Below are positions 32,062-42,019 of a stretch of 64,000 bases of DNA, in pieces. The position numbers and the translations under genes are program-made. Under the pieces are notes generated by a model, which did not search any database, was not told the DNA's origin, and was given only the letters and a program-made list of their open reading frames with translations. This DNA is from Melanopsichium pennsylvanicum. Taxonomy: Eukaryota > Basidiomycota > Ustilaginomycetes > Ustilaginales. Numbering within the stretch: the stretch's first letter is position 1; the number at the start of each line of letters is the position of its first letter. Where the stretch lies: NCBI GenBank assembly GCA_900208305.1, contig OAPG01000017.1, forward strand, positions 493,038 through 557,037, given 5' to 3'.

Positions 32062-32715
32062 ATGCTGCACTTGAAGGCTTGTTTTTTCTCTTTACTAATT
32101 GGAATATTGATGGAGATGCATGCATTGAAGGACCCTTATTGTAGGTCTCGGTCAGGTTCCCCTGACCCCAGCCACAGGCAGAGCTATAACTCAGCACGAT
32201 GCATGCAACGCCGAGCACGTTGATTTCATCCTTGCTGTGTATTCAGCAAAGGTGTCGACCCCACTTCAGCACTTCATATCTGATCTGTCTGTGGGCTGAG
32301 TCACTTGCTACTGCGGGGATCACCGTGGACAGGACATTGGGTCAGCTGTCGAGCGAAGAAGAAGAGAGGTGTTCGGTAGCGAGCTCGGCTAGATCTCTCG
32401 CAGCCTTTTTTGGTCATGAGGGCCAATATGGACCTGCAGGTCCCTCGTCTTATTCGTTCGATCCTTGCGGAAGTCTATCTTGAGCGTTTCAAACTGGATT
32501 CTTCGACTCCCAGTAGCAGCTCTCGATTGTCGTGGATCGCACCAAGTCCAACGACACCACTTTTCAACTTCCGTAGACTGGGTGGATCAGATCAGGCTTC
32601 GATGCAGAGCGGGCCGTTGCTTGCGTGGATGCTAAACAACATCTACAATGATGCGCCGTTGTACCGAAACTCCGGAACGCTAAACCAAGACCTGGTGCGA
32701 GCGTTCCGCTTCTGA
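32062..32715 (+). CDS. Candidate small secreted protein (gene model uncertain)
   Basis: The ATG at 32062 opens a 26-codon stretch (MLHLKACFFSLLIGILMEMH...) that looks like a signal peptide and runs straight into a GTAGGT donor at 32141. Downstream, 32416-32715 is an open frame of 99 codons from its first ATG, with balanced composition (blocks PRLIRSILAEVYLERF, GPLLAWMLNNIYNDAPLYR) ending in RAFRF. An acceptor at 32391-32392 joins the two in frame and gives about 133 residues, but that acceptor lacks a good pyrimidine tract and other joins are possible. No family is recognised. A small secreted protein in a gene-poor stretch fits a smut effector, as inference only. The model could be wrong. 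Confidence 0.25.
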
Positions 32716-33297
32716 GTCAAACGAACGTGGTGATACACCGCAGCCGAGCAAAGTATTGTGATGGCATCAAGGAAACGCCGCGTCCGCATTCCCAAGGTCA
32801 CAGTCCATGTTGAGTTGGCGTCGTGCTCGCTTTCGACAACACTATCAGTGTCCCGGACGAGCCTGGCCAGTCGTAGCTGGAGAAATGCAGCCAGATACTG
32901 AACACAACCGTGAAACCCTTTTCTATTTTGTATTTCAATACCATCATTTTGCCTTTGCCTTTGCGTTTTTATTTTTAATTTCGTTTCCATTTTCTCTGCG
33001 CAAGCGTTGATGTCCCCGACATTTGAGTGTAAAGTCGACAGAGGCTAAACATGACTTTATAGCATCCAACAAGGAGCTCTACTTTGTCGCAGTGCATCAC
33101 GATGCAATCGTCTTCAGACGCACGGCTCCGATTGAGTCAAAGCATAGCGAGACCCAACCTTTCGTACGAAAAAAAGGCCTGAGACCTCCACAAGCTTCTT
33201 CAAGAGCTTCAGGGTCCACGAAGAACAAAGATCGACTGTGCAAAGACCTCATCGCAGTTTGATTGACCGCACCATTCACTGCGTTGGCCGTCCCGTC
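32716..33297. other. Upstream region of HER2
   Basis: 580 bp with a T/C-rich stretch at 32930-33000 and no supported gene. The HER2 frame is open back to a GTG at 33238, but there is no ATG before 33298. Confidence 0.45.
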
Positions 33298-34917
33298 ATG
33301 GCGCTCTCGATAACGAGAACACATCTCAGACGAAGGTCTCTCATTGTGGACACCAGCAACTCGGCTGACATCCGACGATGCGCAGGTAGCTGCTGTTCTT
33401 CCACTGTAATTGCCACGCTTGGTCTTCGAAGCCTCGCAACCTCTTCACCAGTGCCGAACAACGCACGTACTTTGCGAAATGGACCTTTCGACCCTTACAA
33501 CGCCATAGTGGCCGAATTGAAACCGTTGGCATTGCTTCCGACTGCTACAATGCAAGGTCGACTTACAGGCCGGACAGCAGCAATCAAGGCCAACATCTGC
33601 GTCCGCAACACTCCGACCACTTGCTCCAGCGCAATGCTCGAGCAATTTACACCGACTTTCGACGCTGCAGCTGTATCCCTGCTGCGCAAGGCTGGTGTGA
33701 ATCTCCGATATATTACTAATTGCGATGAGTTCGGTATGGGATCTTCGAATACACATTCCTTCCATGGGGCTGTGCGCAATCCAGCCTCGCCTTCACCAAA
33801 CACAGCAGAGACCTGGAATGCGGAAGTGGAGCGAGTAGCGGGAGGGAGCTCTGGTGGATCAGCAGCAGTGGTGGCGGCAGGATTGGTCGACATTGCGCTT
33901 GGGAGTGACACGGGTGGGAGTGTCAGGCTGCCCGCAGCGTACTGTGGAGTGGTGGGTCTAAAGCCGAGTTACGGCATGGTGAGCAGATGGGGGCTTGTCT
34001 CGTATGCGGACAGCTTAGATACAGTAGGTGTACTTGCAAAGACAGTTGCAGATGCAGAGGCTGTATACCATGTCTTGGCGCAGCAAGACTCTCGCGATCC
34101 CACGAGTGCAAGCTTGGAAACTCGCATGCGGGCAACGGAGACCGCGCAGAGCATACTCAGCTCGCTTCCTGATCCGACCTCGTCACAGCCTCTCAAAGGG
34201 ATCCGAGTTGGTGTGCCCAAAGAGTACTTTCCAGTTGAGCTTCATTCTAGAGTCTTGCCGCCATTCAAGCGAGCAGTGGCTGTCCTGGAAGAGCTCGGTG
34301 CCAAAGTCGTTCAGATCAGCCTCCCCAGCACGCCCTCCGCACTAAGCGCATACTACGTCATCTCCTCTGCGGAAGCAAGCAGCAACCTGGCGCGCTACGA
34401 CGGTGTCGAATATGGCTATCACAAACATCCTGTGAAGGAACACCATGCATATTCAGCTACTCGAACATCTGGCTTTGGCGAAGAAGTGCGCAAGCGTATC
34501 TTGTTGGGTACCTTTGCGCTTACCGCGGACGCTTTCGACAATTTCTTCCTCCAAGCATCGCGCATCCGAGCCGACATCCAAAACGACTTTGCGCGTGCAT
34601 TGCGTATCACCAACCCTTCGAACAACAAGGAGAGTGCAAGAGTTGGCGAAGGGGTGGACATGATCATACATCCGTCAGCAGTGGACACTGCGCCGACCCT
34701 GGCTTCAGCGATGAAGGGCGAGGGAGGGGCGGGAGAGTACGTGCAGGATATCTTGACGGTGCCGGCGAGCTTGGCCGGCTTGCCAGCGCTTGCGGTGCCA
34801 GCTGGTGTGGCAGAAGATGATGGCTGGCCAGTGGGTGTCACACTTGTCTCACAATGGGGCTGCGACAATGCACTTTTGCATGTAGGCAAGCTGATGCAGT
34901 CGCAACTCACAGTCTGA
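33298..34917 (+). CDS. HER2: Mitochondrial glutamyl-tRNA(Gln) amidotransferase subunit A (GatA)
   Basis: 539 residues from ATG 33298. The N-terminus (MALSITRTHLRRRSL) is Arg/Ser/Thr-rich with no acids, as in a mitochondrial presequence. The amidase-signature triad is complete: Lys94 (AIKANI), cis-Ser184 (GGSSGGS) and nucleophile Ser208 (SDTGGSVRLP), with the 24-residue Ser-Ser spacing usual for GatA. With GatB and GatF-type partners it converts Glu-tRNA(Gln) to Gln-tRNA(Gln) for mitochondrial translation. The usual AIKDN motif reads AIKAN here, with Ala in place of Asp beside the catalytic Lys. Single exon. Confidence 0.9.
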   Translation: MALSITRTHLRRRSLIVDTSNSADIRRCAGSCCSSTVIATLGLRSLATSSPVPNNARTLRNGPFDPYNAIVAELKPLALLPTATMQGRLTGRTAAIKANICVRNTPTTCSSAMLEQFTPTFDAAAVSLLRKAGVNLRYITNCDEFGMGSSNTHSFHGAVRNPASPSPNTAETWNAEVERVAGGSSGGSAAVVAAGLVDIALGSDTGGSVRLPAAYCGVVGLKPSYGMVSRWGLVSYADSLDTVGVLAKTVADAEAVYHVLAQQDSRDPTSASLETRMRATETAQSILSSLPDPTSSQPLKGIRVGVPKEYFPVELHSRVLPPFKRAVAVLEELGAKVVQISLPSTPSALSAYYVISSAEASSNLARYDGVEYGYHKHPVKEHHAYSATRTSGFGEEVRKRILLGTFALTADAFDNFFLQASRIRADIQNDFARALRITNPSNNKESARVGEGVDMIIHPSAVDTAPTLASAMKGEGGAGEYVQDILTVPASLAGLPALAVPAGVAEDDGWPVGVTLVSQWGCDNALLHVGKLMQSQLTV

Positions 34918-36147
34918 GTTGAGAATCGCATACACCTGTGTTCTGCGACGGGTACAGTATTCCGCTACAGGGCACCCGCACAATGGATATCTTCCGCCAA
35001 GCCGCCAGGCGGCCATGAAACGAACGATTGCCGTTCTTGTAGTTGACAGAACGGTTGATACATGACTCAGACGGAGAGCTAGAACGACGGCACGTATCTT
35101 CGTGGCTGTCACAGTCATCTACAGCGGGTAACATATTATCTTTCATGATTTGTGGATGAAATCAGACTCACGACTGCCCAGGCCTACTCTATGCAATCTT
35201 ACGTTCTCCAGAGAGGCGTTTCATTCGGTTGGGCTCCGCCGACCTGTTCGATGAAGATCAGGCATATGTCCCAAGCGCGTCCGCGACGTCAGCAGGTGTG
35301 GCTTGGCCTGCCGAGGCTGTTTGCCGAGACGGACCTGATTCCGACGATGTCGCAGTGAGCTTGACGGGAAGCTCATCGACGTCGTTCTTGGCAGTATCTG
35401 ACTTGGACGTTTTGGGACATACAAATTGCGGGTGTATACGGATCAATGTATATGTGTGGAAAGATTCGATTTTGAGCCGGCGGTAGGCGAAGTGTTGATG
35501 GCAGCTCTGTTGCCGGTGTAGACCGGGTTGAGAGTTTCAGATGCGCAACAAAGGTCTGAGAGACCAAGCAACGACCACGGAGGCCGATGCGGGGGGCACG
35601 ATGGTAGTCGAATGCGCTCGCGGTTGCCCGCCCTTACTTCTTGCAGTAACATTTCCTTCCGACATTAGTAGGGTCACGGAAGCAAGTGCCCTCATCAACT
35701 TTGAGGAAGGTCGGAACGGAAGGAGAAGAAGCATACAATAATAAACATAATGAAATTCCGCGGGCCGCCGAGATCATACTTTAATTAGCCATTATAATGC
35801 AACGTGAGCCGAGATTCTAGACCCGAACCCTTGAGTACTTCATGACATGTTTAGTATTTATTTCCCGTCAGTGAAGCTGCTGGCTCGGGCAGGCACCTGA
35901 TTTGCTGCTGCACGGCAGTGTGTGTCACAGTGCAGAGACTCATGATCTGCTTCAAGGCATACTCTGGAGCCAACCAAGACAGTCAGCTGTAAGTAGGCAC
36001 CGTTTCGACATCTGTGAATCGCTTTGATCCTCATAGCTTGCACGCACATGCAGATAATCACAACCATCATGGCAATTTCATCTACCTCTTCCCGCCAAAC
36101 GTGTTAGGACCCCTGTGAATCGTTTCATATCCTTCCACGTCCCAACG
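34918..36147. other. Gap of 1.2 kb, no gene seen
   Basis: Only short overlapping frames on both strands occur, none with recognisable features. 35740-35830 is locally AT-rich. The last 100 bases before 36148 are the probable promoter of the DUF1772 gene. Confidence 0.45.
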
Positions 36148-36792
36148 ATGTTTGCTCCCATCACCGCCCTCGTCGGGCTCACATGTTCTGGTCTTGTTGC
36201 TGGTGAGTAGTGGTCTATAAAGTCCACCGTGTTCGCTCACCTCCTTGTCACACGGACCGCTCATTTACTGTTCCCTCCCGCTTCTTCCTCGTCAGGCATA
36301 ACGGCAAGCTACCCACTCATCATCAACACGCACTTCATCGACCCTCAGGGCACCAAGATCTCTCCCGCCGCCCTTCACGTCAACCTTTCGATCCCTCAAC
36401 GTTTGACCCTTTGGGAGCGTGCGTTCAAAGGAGGCTTTGTTGTACCTCTGCTCGCCATCGTCTCCGCTGCAACGCTGACCACCTTTGCCCTCCGCCACAA
36501 TCCTTCCTCCTCTCCATCCGCCAAGCGTCTCGACGGTGATTGGGAGACAAGAAAAAAACTCATCCTAGGCTCCGCAGCTTTGACCGGCTCCTTGGTGCTT
36601 TTCACTTTGCTTGCCATCAAGCCGACCAACACAAAGCTTATGGCTTTGAGGGTTGCAGCAAACAACAAGGAGCCGGTAAGCGAGGCATTGGTGGAGAAAT
36701 TGCTCAAGAGATGGACGCAGTTGCACAATGTTCGAGTGGGAGCTGCAATTGTTGGATTTGCGGTGGGACTGTTCTCGTTCATCGTTGTGTAA
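36148..36792 (+). CDS. DUF1772 (anthrone-oxygenase-like) membrane protein, two exons
   Basis: Exons 36148-36202 and 36296-36792; the 93-nt intron has donor GTGAGT and a pyrimidine-rich end CTCGTCAG. The product has 183 residues with about four hydrophobic helices (residues about 3-19, 69-86, 111-130, 160-180). The C-terminal blocks AIKPTNTKLMALR and LLKRWTQLHNVRVGAAIVGF match DUF1772, the family of fungal (nor)anthrone oxygenases but also of many uncharacterised membrane proteins. The exact substrate cannot be told. It is 400 bp from the end of the convergently oriented alpha-galactosidase gene. Confidence 0.8.
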
Positions 36793-37194
36793 TCATACCC
36801 TCTTTTTCGCAATGAATGGCATTCGCATCAAAATTTCCACGCGCCAGTCGTTTCAATCAGAGAAAAAGGATGAACATGAGACCAGGAACACCAACGAAGC
36901 GCTGGCGAGCGGCTACCACAAGATTTCTTTGCAGCAGAAGAGGCAGAGTTGATATGGCATATTGTGTTGGTTTGCGGAGTGAGCGAATAAGAAACCAGAA
37001 GACAATCTTGGCAGGTCGCGTGGGAGGTGCTACGCACAGGCCCGACCGTGACAGTTTGATTACCATACTCATGCTACAGGGTGCCAGACACACGAGGTCA
37101 TGTGCAATAGTGGAAAGGGTCGGTGGAATCGATTGTCATTCTTTAAATAGTCAGGCCCGTGAGGGAAGGCCTTCGAGAACCTGTTGTGCATTTC
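36793..37194. other. Tail-to-tail gap between DUF1772 and GH27 genes
   Basis: 400 bp, expected to hold two 3' UTRs. The frame 36816-37256 is a shadow running into the GH27 gene. No gene or RNA is seen. Confidence 0.5.
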
Positions 37195-38907
37195 TTAAGC
37201 GATGTATCCGATACGATCAAAGTCAGGGGCGTAGGCAGACGGATTCGAGATGGTAATCGAGTTGTTTTGACCCGCCTCGAAACCGGCCAATCTGACCTTG
37301 TGGCCCTTGATGACGTCCTTGCTCCAGTTGTATCCTGTCAGTGGGAAGTTCACGGTTTGTGAGGTTCCTCCGTTCACCGAGATTTGCGCAGTGCGAGAGT
37401 TGGTAGCGGTACTGAAAGAGAAGCCCACATCAGCATTGATGTAGTCGACGTATAGCACTGCCTCGCTATTGCTCGCCATGATGCCGTCTAAAGTGAGTGT
37501 CCCTCCGTTTCCGACGTTGCCGACCTTTTTGCCGTCTGAGCAGCCAGAGCAAGCTGCTTTGGTGGCTTCTCCCCCGAGCACACCAGAATCCGCCTCAATG
37601 TAAGTCAATGTCGGTGCAGTCGTTGAGGTGCGCTCAATGTTGGTCAGACGCAAGGCGATGGAACCATGGCCACTGACCTGTTTGCTGAACGATCCCTTGA
37701 CGCCTTGCTGGCTGGTATTCGCCCAAAGATCAATGACCTCGGCAGACTGCACACCAAGCTCGGCGAAGTCGATCTTGATCGTTCGCTGCGTGTTTGTCCA
37801 GTCGATTGCAAGCACAGCCATATCACCGTTCGCAAGTGCACCGGCATGAAGATCGTAGTCGTTTGTCCTACGCTCGATGAGCTTGACGGGCTCCCCAAGC
37901 TTGTCCTGATTAATGCCAATGAGACCTCTGTTGAGTAGGATTGCTTTAGCATCGGAGGAAATGTTGGAGAGATCGGTCGAGATGACAAGAGGAGACTTGA
38001 TCATGCTCCAGAAAGCGAAGTGAGTTGCTTGTTCATCGATGGTCATGCCATTATTGCCGACTTCGAGAAGATCACCATCGGCGAAGTGGCCGGGCCCGCT
38101 GCGTCCATTGAGGCTGATTGGGATGGCTTGATTCAGAATTCGGACGACATTAGCCCAACCTTCGGCGATATCGTCGGAGAGACGGAAAGAAGTCGAGAGC
38201 CCTTGAGTCCATTGCGCCGGTCCAATAAGCCCGTCCGAAGACTGTTGAGGAACTCCCCACTGACACACGAGCATCTTGTTGATGCCGTTGTTGGCAAGCG
38301 CCTTGCTCATAGCGCCGAAGCGAGTAGGAAAATCGGTCCTTGCATCTTTGATGGCATTATCCGCAGCTGTGGTTCCATCGGCGTAGCAATTATCGTACTT
38401 GAGATAGGACACGTTGAAGCTCTTCAGCTGTGCTGCATCCGTGTCTTCGTGGCCGAGACTTCCGAGCCTTTTGCTTGGCACTTCAGGATCACAAGCCAAG
38501 AAGCCACCATCAGAGTACAAGCCGAATTCGAGACCCTTACTCGCAGCGTAGGCACCAAGGCCCTTCATCCCAGAAGGGAAGGCACCAGTGTCGACAATGA
38601 GATTGCCAGCCGAATCACGAGTGTTGTTCTTCGCCACCCATCCACAGTCGACCTGAAAGAAGTTGTAGCCTGCTGCAAGGTAGCCCTGAGATTGCATGAT
38701 ATCCATTGTCTGATGTGATGTTGCTTCGGTAGGGCTGCACGAGACCTGATTGTAAGTGTTGAAGCCCATTCCCGGGGTCGGAAGTGCATCGATAGTAGCT
38801 TGACGTGCCGTGAAGTACGGACGCAAGTCGGCGGCGTTACCAATGGAGGCCGAAGCGAGAATGGCTGCCGCAGCGACCGTAGTCAGGTCGCTTGAAGTAG
38901 CCAGCAT
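37195..38907 (-). CDS. Secreted alpha-galactosidase, GH27 with C-terminal CBM35-like domain
   Basis: 570 residues from ATG 38907 (upstream only a GTG at 38946). A signal peptide (about 1-26, cut after SIGNA) leads into the GH27 barrel: GMGFNTYNQVSC, the nucleophile in YLKYDNC (Asp172), the acid/base in FRLSDDI (Asp246), LVCQWG, and SPLVISTDLS. The beta-sandwich domain follows, and the last about 130 residues (TYIEADSGVLGG ... DFDRIGYIA) look like a CBM35-type carbohydrate-binding module. It should release terminal alpha-1,6-galactose from galactomannan or raffinose-type oligosaccharides outside the cell, useful on plant tissue. N-glycosylation sites (NNT, NVS, NIS) occur. Single exon. Confidence 0.92.
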   Translation of the reverse strand: MLATSSDLTTVAAAAILASASIGNAADLRPYFTARQATIDALPTPGMGFNTYNQVSCSPTEATSHQTMDIMQSQGYLAAGYNFFQVDCGWVAKNNTRDSAGNLIVDTGAFPSGMKGLGAYAASKGLEFGLYSDGGFLACDPEVPSKRLGSLGHEDTDAAQLKSFNVSYLKYDNCYADGTTAADNAIKDARTDFPTRFGAMSKALANNGINKMLVCQWGVPQQSSDGLIGPAQWTQGLSTSFRLSDDIAEGWANVVRILNQAIPISLNGRSGPGHFADGDLLEVGNNGMTIDEQATHFAFWSMIKSPLVISTDLSNISSDAKAILLNRGLIGINQDKLGEPVKLIERRTNDYDLHAGALANGDMAVLAIDWTNTQRTIKIDFAELGVQSAEVIDLWANTSQQGVKGSFSKQVSGHGSIALRLTNIERTSTTAPTLTYIEADSGVLGGEATKAACSGCSDGKKVGNVGNGGTLTLDGIMASNSEAVLYVDYINADVGFSFSTATNSRTAQISVNGGTSQTVNFPLTGYNWSKDVIKGHKVRLAGFEAGQNNSITISNPSAYAPDFDRIGYIA

Positions 38908-40187
38908 CGCGTTAAGTGAGTGAAAGAGATGAGCTGAGGAGTGCACGGATAAGTTGCGAGAAAGTGATTGCTACGATTCGAGACGAGAGCGAAGGTGATA
39001 ACAGTGCTCTTTATGATCCTACTCGGTTGTACTATACGGTGCAATATCGTGTGGTCCCGCAGAGGCATGCCTTCAATAGACCACGGCACCACGGCACCAC
39101 TGTGCCTTTTGCCTCTTTATGGAACCGACCCGCTTTATCGGCAAAGAGGACGATACGTCGACGGCTCCCCCGCATCGTGGGAGCCGCCAGATCGGCTTGA
39201 GTTCGTATGTAAATAGTAGGATAGGACTCTATGAGAGAATACACGGCATGATGCTTCCACCCCACAAGGACCCTCATATTACAAGGAGGCAGCCTTTGTA
39301 AAGGCTTATTTTGGCCGAAGCATCATCATCTGATGCCTCAATTATTCAAAATGATGAGAGGGTCGACCGGGTTTGACATAGCAAAGAATAGAAGCGCAGG
39401 AAGTGCGGGTTTGCTCGGCGTCGAGTCAGCGGAATTGTCTTTATGGAGCTCGCTTAGACATTTCGAGCTTCATATAAGTGAGTGCGATGCTACAGTGCAG
39501 CGGCAGAAGGTGGTATAAGGCGTAAGGAAGTATCGAGATTCCCGACGCTAAAGCGAACAAGATCAGGAGCTGTCGAAGTTGGTGCACTCGGGGCGATGTT
39601 GGTGTTCTCGGAGATCTCTGTCAGTGTATGTTTGCAAGGAATTCTCACGCTCTGAGCGTTAAAGTTCATACAACCTTTGGCAATCAAACTCTGGCGAGGC
39701 CAAAGCACTGCCTCGCCAGATGCATGCTCCGACTAAGACCTCACAAAACCAGACGCGGAATGACCTTGCAGCTCCATACTGTATTATGTATATGTATTGT
39801 TGCGAACTGAGCACCGCAACCATCGGACCACAAGGCAGGCGGATCCCCTTCAACCCTTTGCGATGATGATGCAGATTCCAAGCGAGCCTTCTTCGTCATC
39901 TTCGTCCTACACCCTGTCGCGTATGGTACGCTATTCGTGGAATAGCGATGAGACGGACTGTAAAGCCGCTCTAACAGCTTTGGTTTTTCGCAGTGAATCG
40001 CCGGCTATCCAACTTGAACTTGATTACCGGAAGGTTGCCACAAAGTGCGGGGAAGACCTCGCACACAACAGATGTCCATCTGCATTCGTCGTCGGCATAC
40101 TCACAGCTCTGTACTCTCGCACCATCACGCGGTCCACTCAACACCCGACTTTTCAGATCTCTTTATCACATCCTGAAGCTTTTCAAT
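38908..40187. promoter_or_regulatory. Divergent promoter region between GH27 and FMN oxidase genes
   Basis: 1.28 kb between two head-to-head metabolic genes. No convincing coding region is seen. The frame 39797-40207 overlaps the FMN oxidase start and could extend it only through a 48-nt intron, which is less likely than the chosen model. CCCC-containing sites that could bind a Mig1/CreA-type repressor occur (near 39168 and 39260), but assigning them is speculative. Confidence 0.4.
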
Positions 40188-41647
40188 ATGTCGGACCCAA
40201 AGGTTAGCATGCACCTCATCTGCACATCATTTGCACCTTAGCATACCTAGATGATACCGAAGCTGACCAAGTTGCGCTTGGACCATCACAGTCCGCCTTT
40301 CTACGCGAGATCTATGTTGGAGGTCTCAGCGGCGCGAAGCCGCAGACAACCGACCTCAAGCTTCTGGAACAGCAAGCCAAAGCCAAAATAACACCTGAAG
40401 CGTACGCCTACGTAGCTGGCAGCGCTTCAACCGAGTCTACAGCTCATGGCAACCTGGACGCTTTCAAGAGATGGCACATCCTGCCTTCGATGCTTCGAAA
40501 CGTCTCCTTAGTGGATTTTGACAGCACCACCCGTCTGTTCGGTCGCGAATACTCTTCTCCCCTCGTCGTGGCACCCATCGGCGTACAGGCCCAGCTCCAC
40601 CCCACCGACGCCGACTGTGCCACCGCTCGTGCGGCAGCTGAGCTCGAGATCCCTTTCACCTTGTCTTCTGCAACCAGCAGACCGCTAGAAAAAGTCCACG
40701 AATACGCAGGATTCTCCAAGGAAGAAGGGGAAGACGGCGTAGATGCATGGTTCCAGCTCTACTGGCCGCAGGATGACGAATTGACCAGAAGTCTGCTGAG
40801 TAGGGCTAAGAAGGCTGGCTACAGAGTACTCGTGGTCACCTTAGACACGTGGAACCTCGGATGGCGTCCGAGAGATCTTGACTCTGCTTACAACCCTTTC
40901 TTGACCGGCGAAGGTGTCGCCAATATATTCTCTGACCCAGTCTTTATCGAGAAATTTTGCGAAGGCAAGGTAAGAGTGCCCCCCCCCCCCCTCCTCCTCT
41001 GGCTCCGTTACATGCTCGCCTTTGCTTACTTTGGTTACTTTGCTGATATTTCCCTGTTGTCTTCCTTTAATGCTCTGAAGGATCCCCGCCGGGCAGAAGT
41101 AAGCAAAGATGAAATCACTCAAGCCTCGGTCGCCGCGATTGCCCAGCTCTCGCCTGGAGTTTCACGCACTTGGTCCGATCTCGCACTCCTTCGCAAGCTC
41201 TGGGGATCTGATCCAATCGTTCTCAAAGGTATCCAGACGCTCTCGGATGCGGCTAGAGCAGTCGAAGCAGGTATGGACGGTATCTGGGTGTCCAACCACG
41301 GCGGACGCCAAGTCGATGGAGCTGTGCCTTCGCTCAACCAACTGCCCGCCATTGCCGGTTACATCAATTCTCTGCCTCGCAGAGAGGGCGAGGAAAAGAA
41401 GACGATCATCTTTGACTCGGGTGTGAGGTGCGGAGCGGACATTATGAAGGCATTGTGTCTCGGTGCGGATGGTGTCGCTGTGGGCAGGCCATGGTGTTGG
41501 GGCCTGGCAGTGAACGGCGAGGAAGGAGTTAGGGACGTGCTCAAGACACTGCTGGCCGACTTTGAGCTCAATGCTGGGCTTGCTGGATTCCAGTCGAGCC
41601 AAGAACTCAACAGGCATGCTTTAGTTAGGGCCGATAGCCGCATTTGA
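40188..41647 (+). CDS. FMN-dependent 2-hydroxy-acid oxidase (lactate 2-monooxygenase-like), three exons
   Basis: Exons 40188-40202 (MSDPK), 40292-40969 and 41081-41647 give 419 residues. Intron 1 is 89 nt with CTGAC branch and CACAG end; intron 2 is 111 nt (GTAAGA ... CTGAAG). The start SAFLREIYVGGLSGAKP and AYAYVAGSAS, the FMN-binding blocks VVAPIGVQAQLH and VVTLDTW, the catalytic-base motif SNHGGRQVDGA and the phosphate-site end FDSGVRCGADIMKALCLGADGVAVGRP are those of the lactate oxidase/monooxygenase branch. It oxidises an L-2-hydroxy acid, with oxygen as probable acceptor; there is no mitochondrial or cytochrome b2 domain. Intron 2 keeps the frame and has no stop (see findings). Confidence 0.85.
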
Positions 41648-42019
41648 TGGCTCATCCTCGTTGTAGCAAATTTATCTCTCCAGAATCCATACTCTGTCGT
41701 TTCATTCGACCCCGTAAAGAGCTCTGTGCGCGTCGATATGACTGTAGAACTTGCCAAGTGTGGTCGTAAAAAGGCATACGGGACGGTAAGCCGGGATCTC
41801 CTTTGCATGAGCAATGCGTTTCGTGAGTTGCACGACTGCTGAGAGAGCTTCGCCACCACAAGAGCTTTCCACTTTCTTTCGACGAGGACTTGAAGTGACA
41901 CGTGCGCATACCATGCCTCACCATCGAATGTGCTTTGAAGTCATCTTTGGCGTTTACAGAGGAAATGCGGGAACAGTGATGGTTTTAACACTACGCTGTG
42001 ATTGTGTTGCTCTGACATC
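41648..42019. other. Tail-to-tail gap between FMN oxidase and methyltransferase genes
   Basis: 370 bp with no supported gene; it should hold the two 3' UTRs. Confidence 0.5.

Noticed and set aside
31745..32218. 157-codon minus-strand frame starting with a signal-like sequence
   Set aside because: The hydrophobic start has no ATG (GTG only, with a stop just upstream), and the opposite strand carries a better candidate.
28332..33297. Transposon remnant as cause of the gene-poor stretch
   Set aside because: No terminal repeats, target duplications, transposase or reverse-transcriptase motifs were recognised.
29000..35900. tRNA, 5S rRNA or snRNA genes in the gene-poor parts
   Set aside because: I looked for GGTTCGAATCC-type B boxes and U6/5S-like blocks and saw none; the few GTTCGA matches lie in genes or lack a cloverleaf.
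39797..40207. 136-codon frame overlapping the FMN oxidase start as an N-terminal extension
   Set aside because: It starts at TTG and would need a 48-nt intron; the MSDPK exon with an 89-nt CTGAC/CACAG intron gives the usual short N-terminus of the family.
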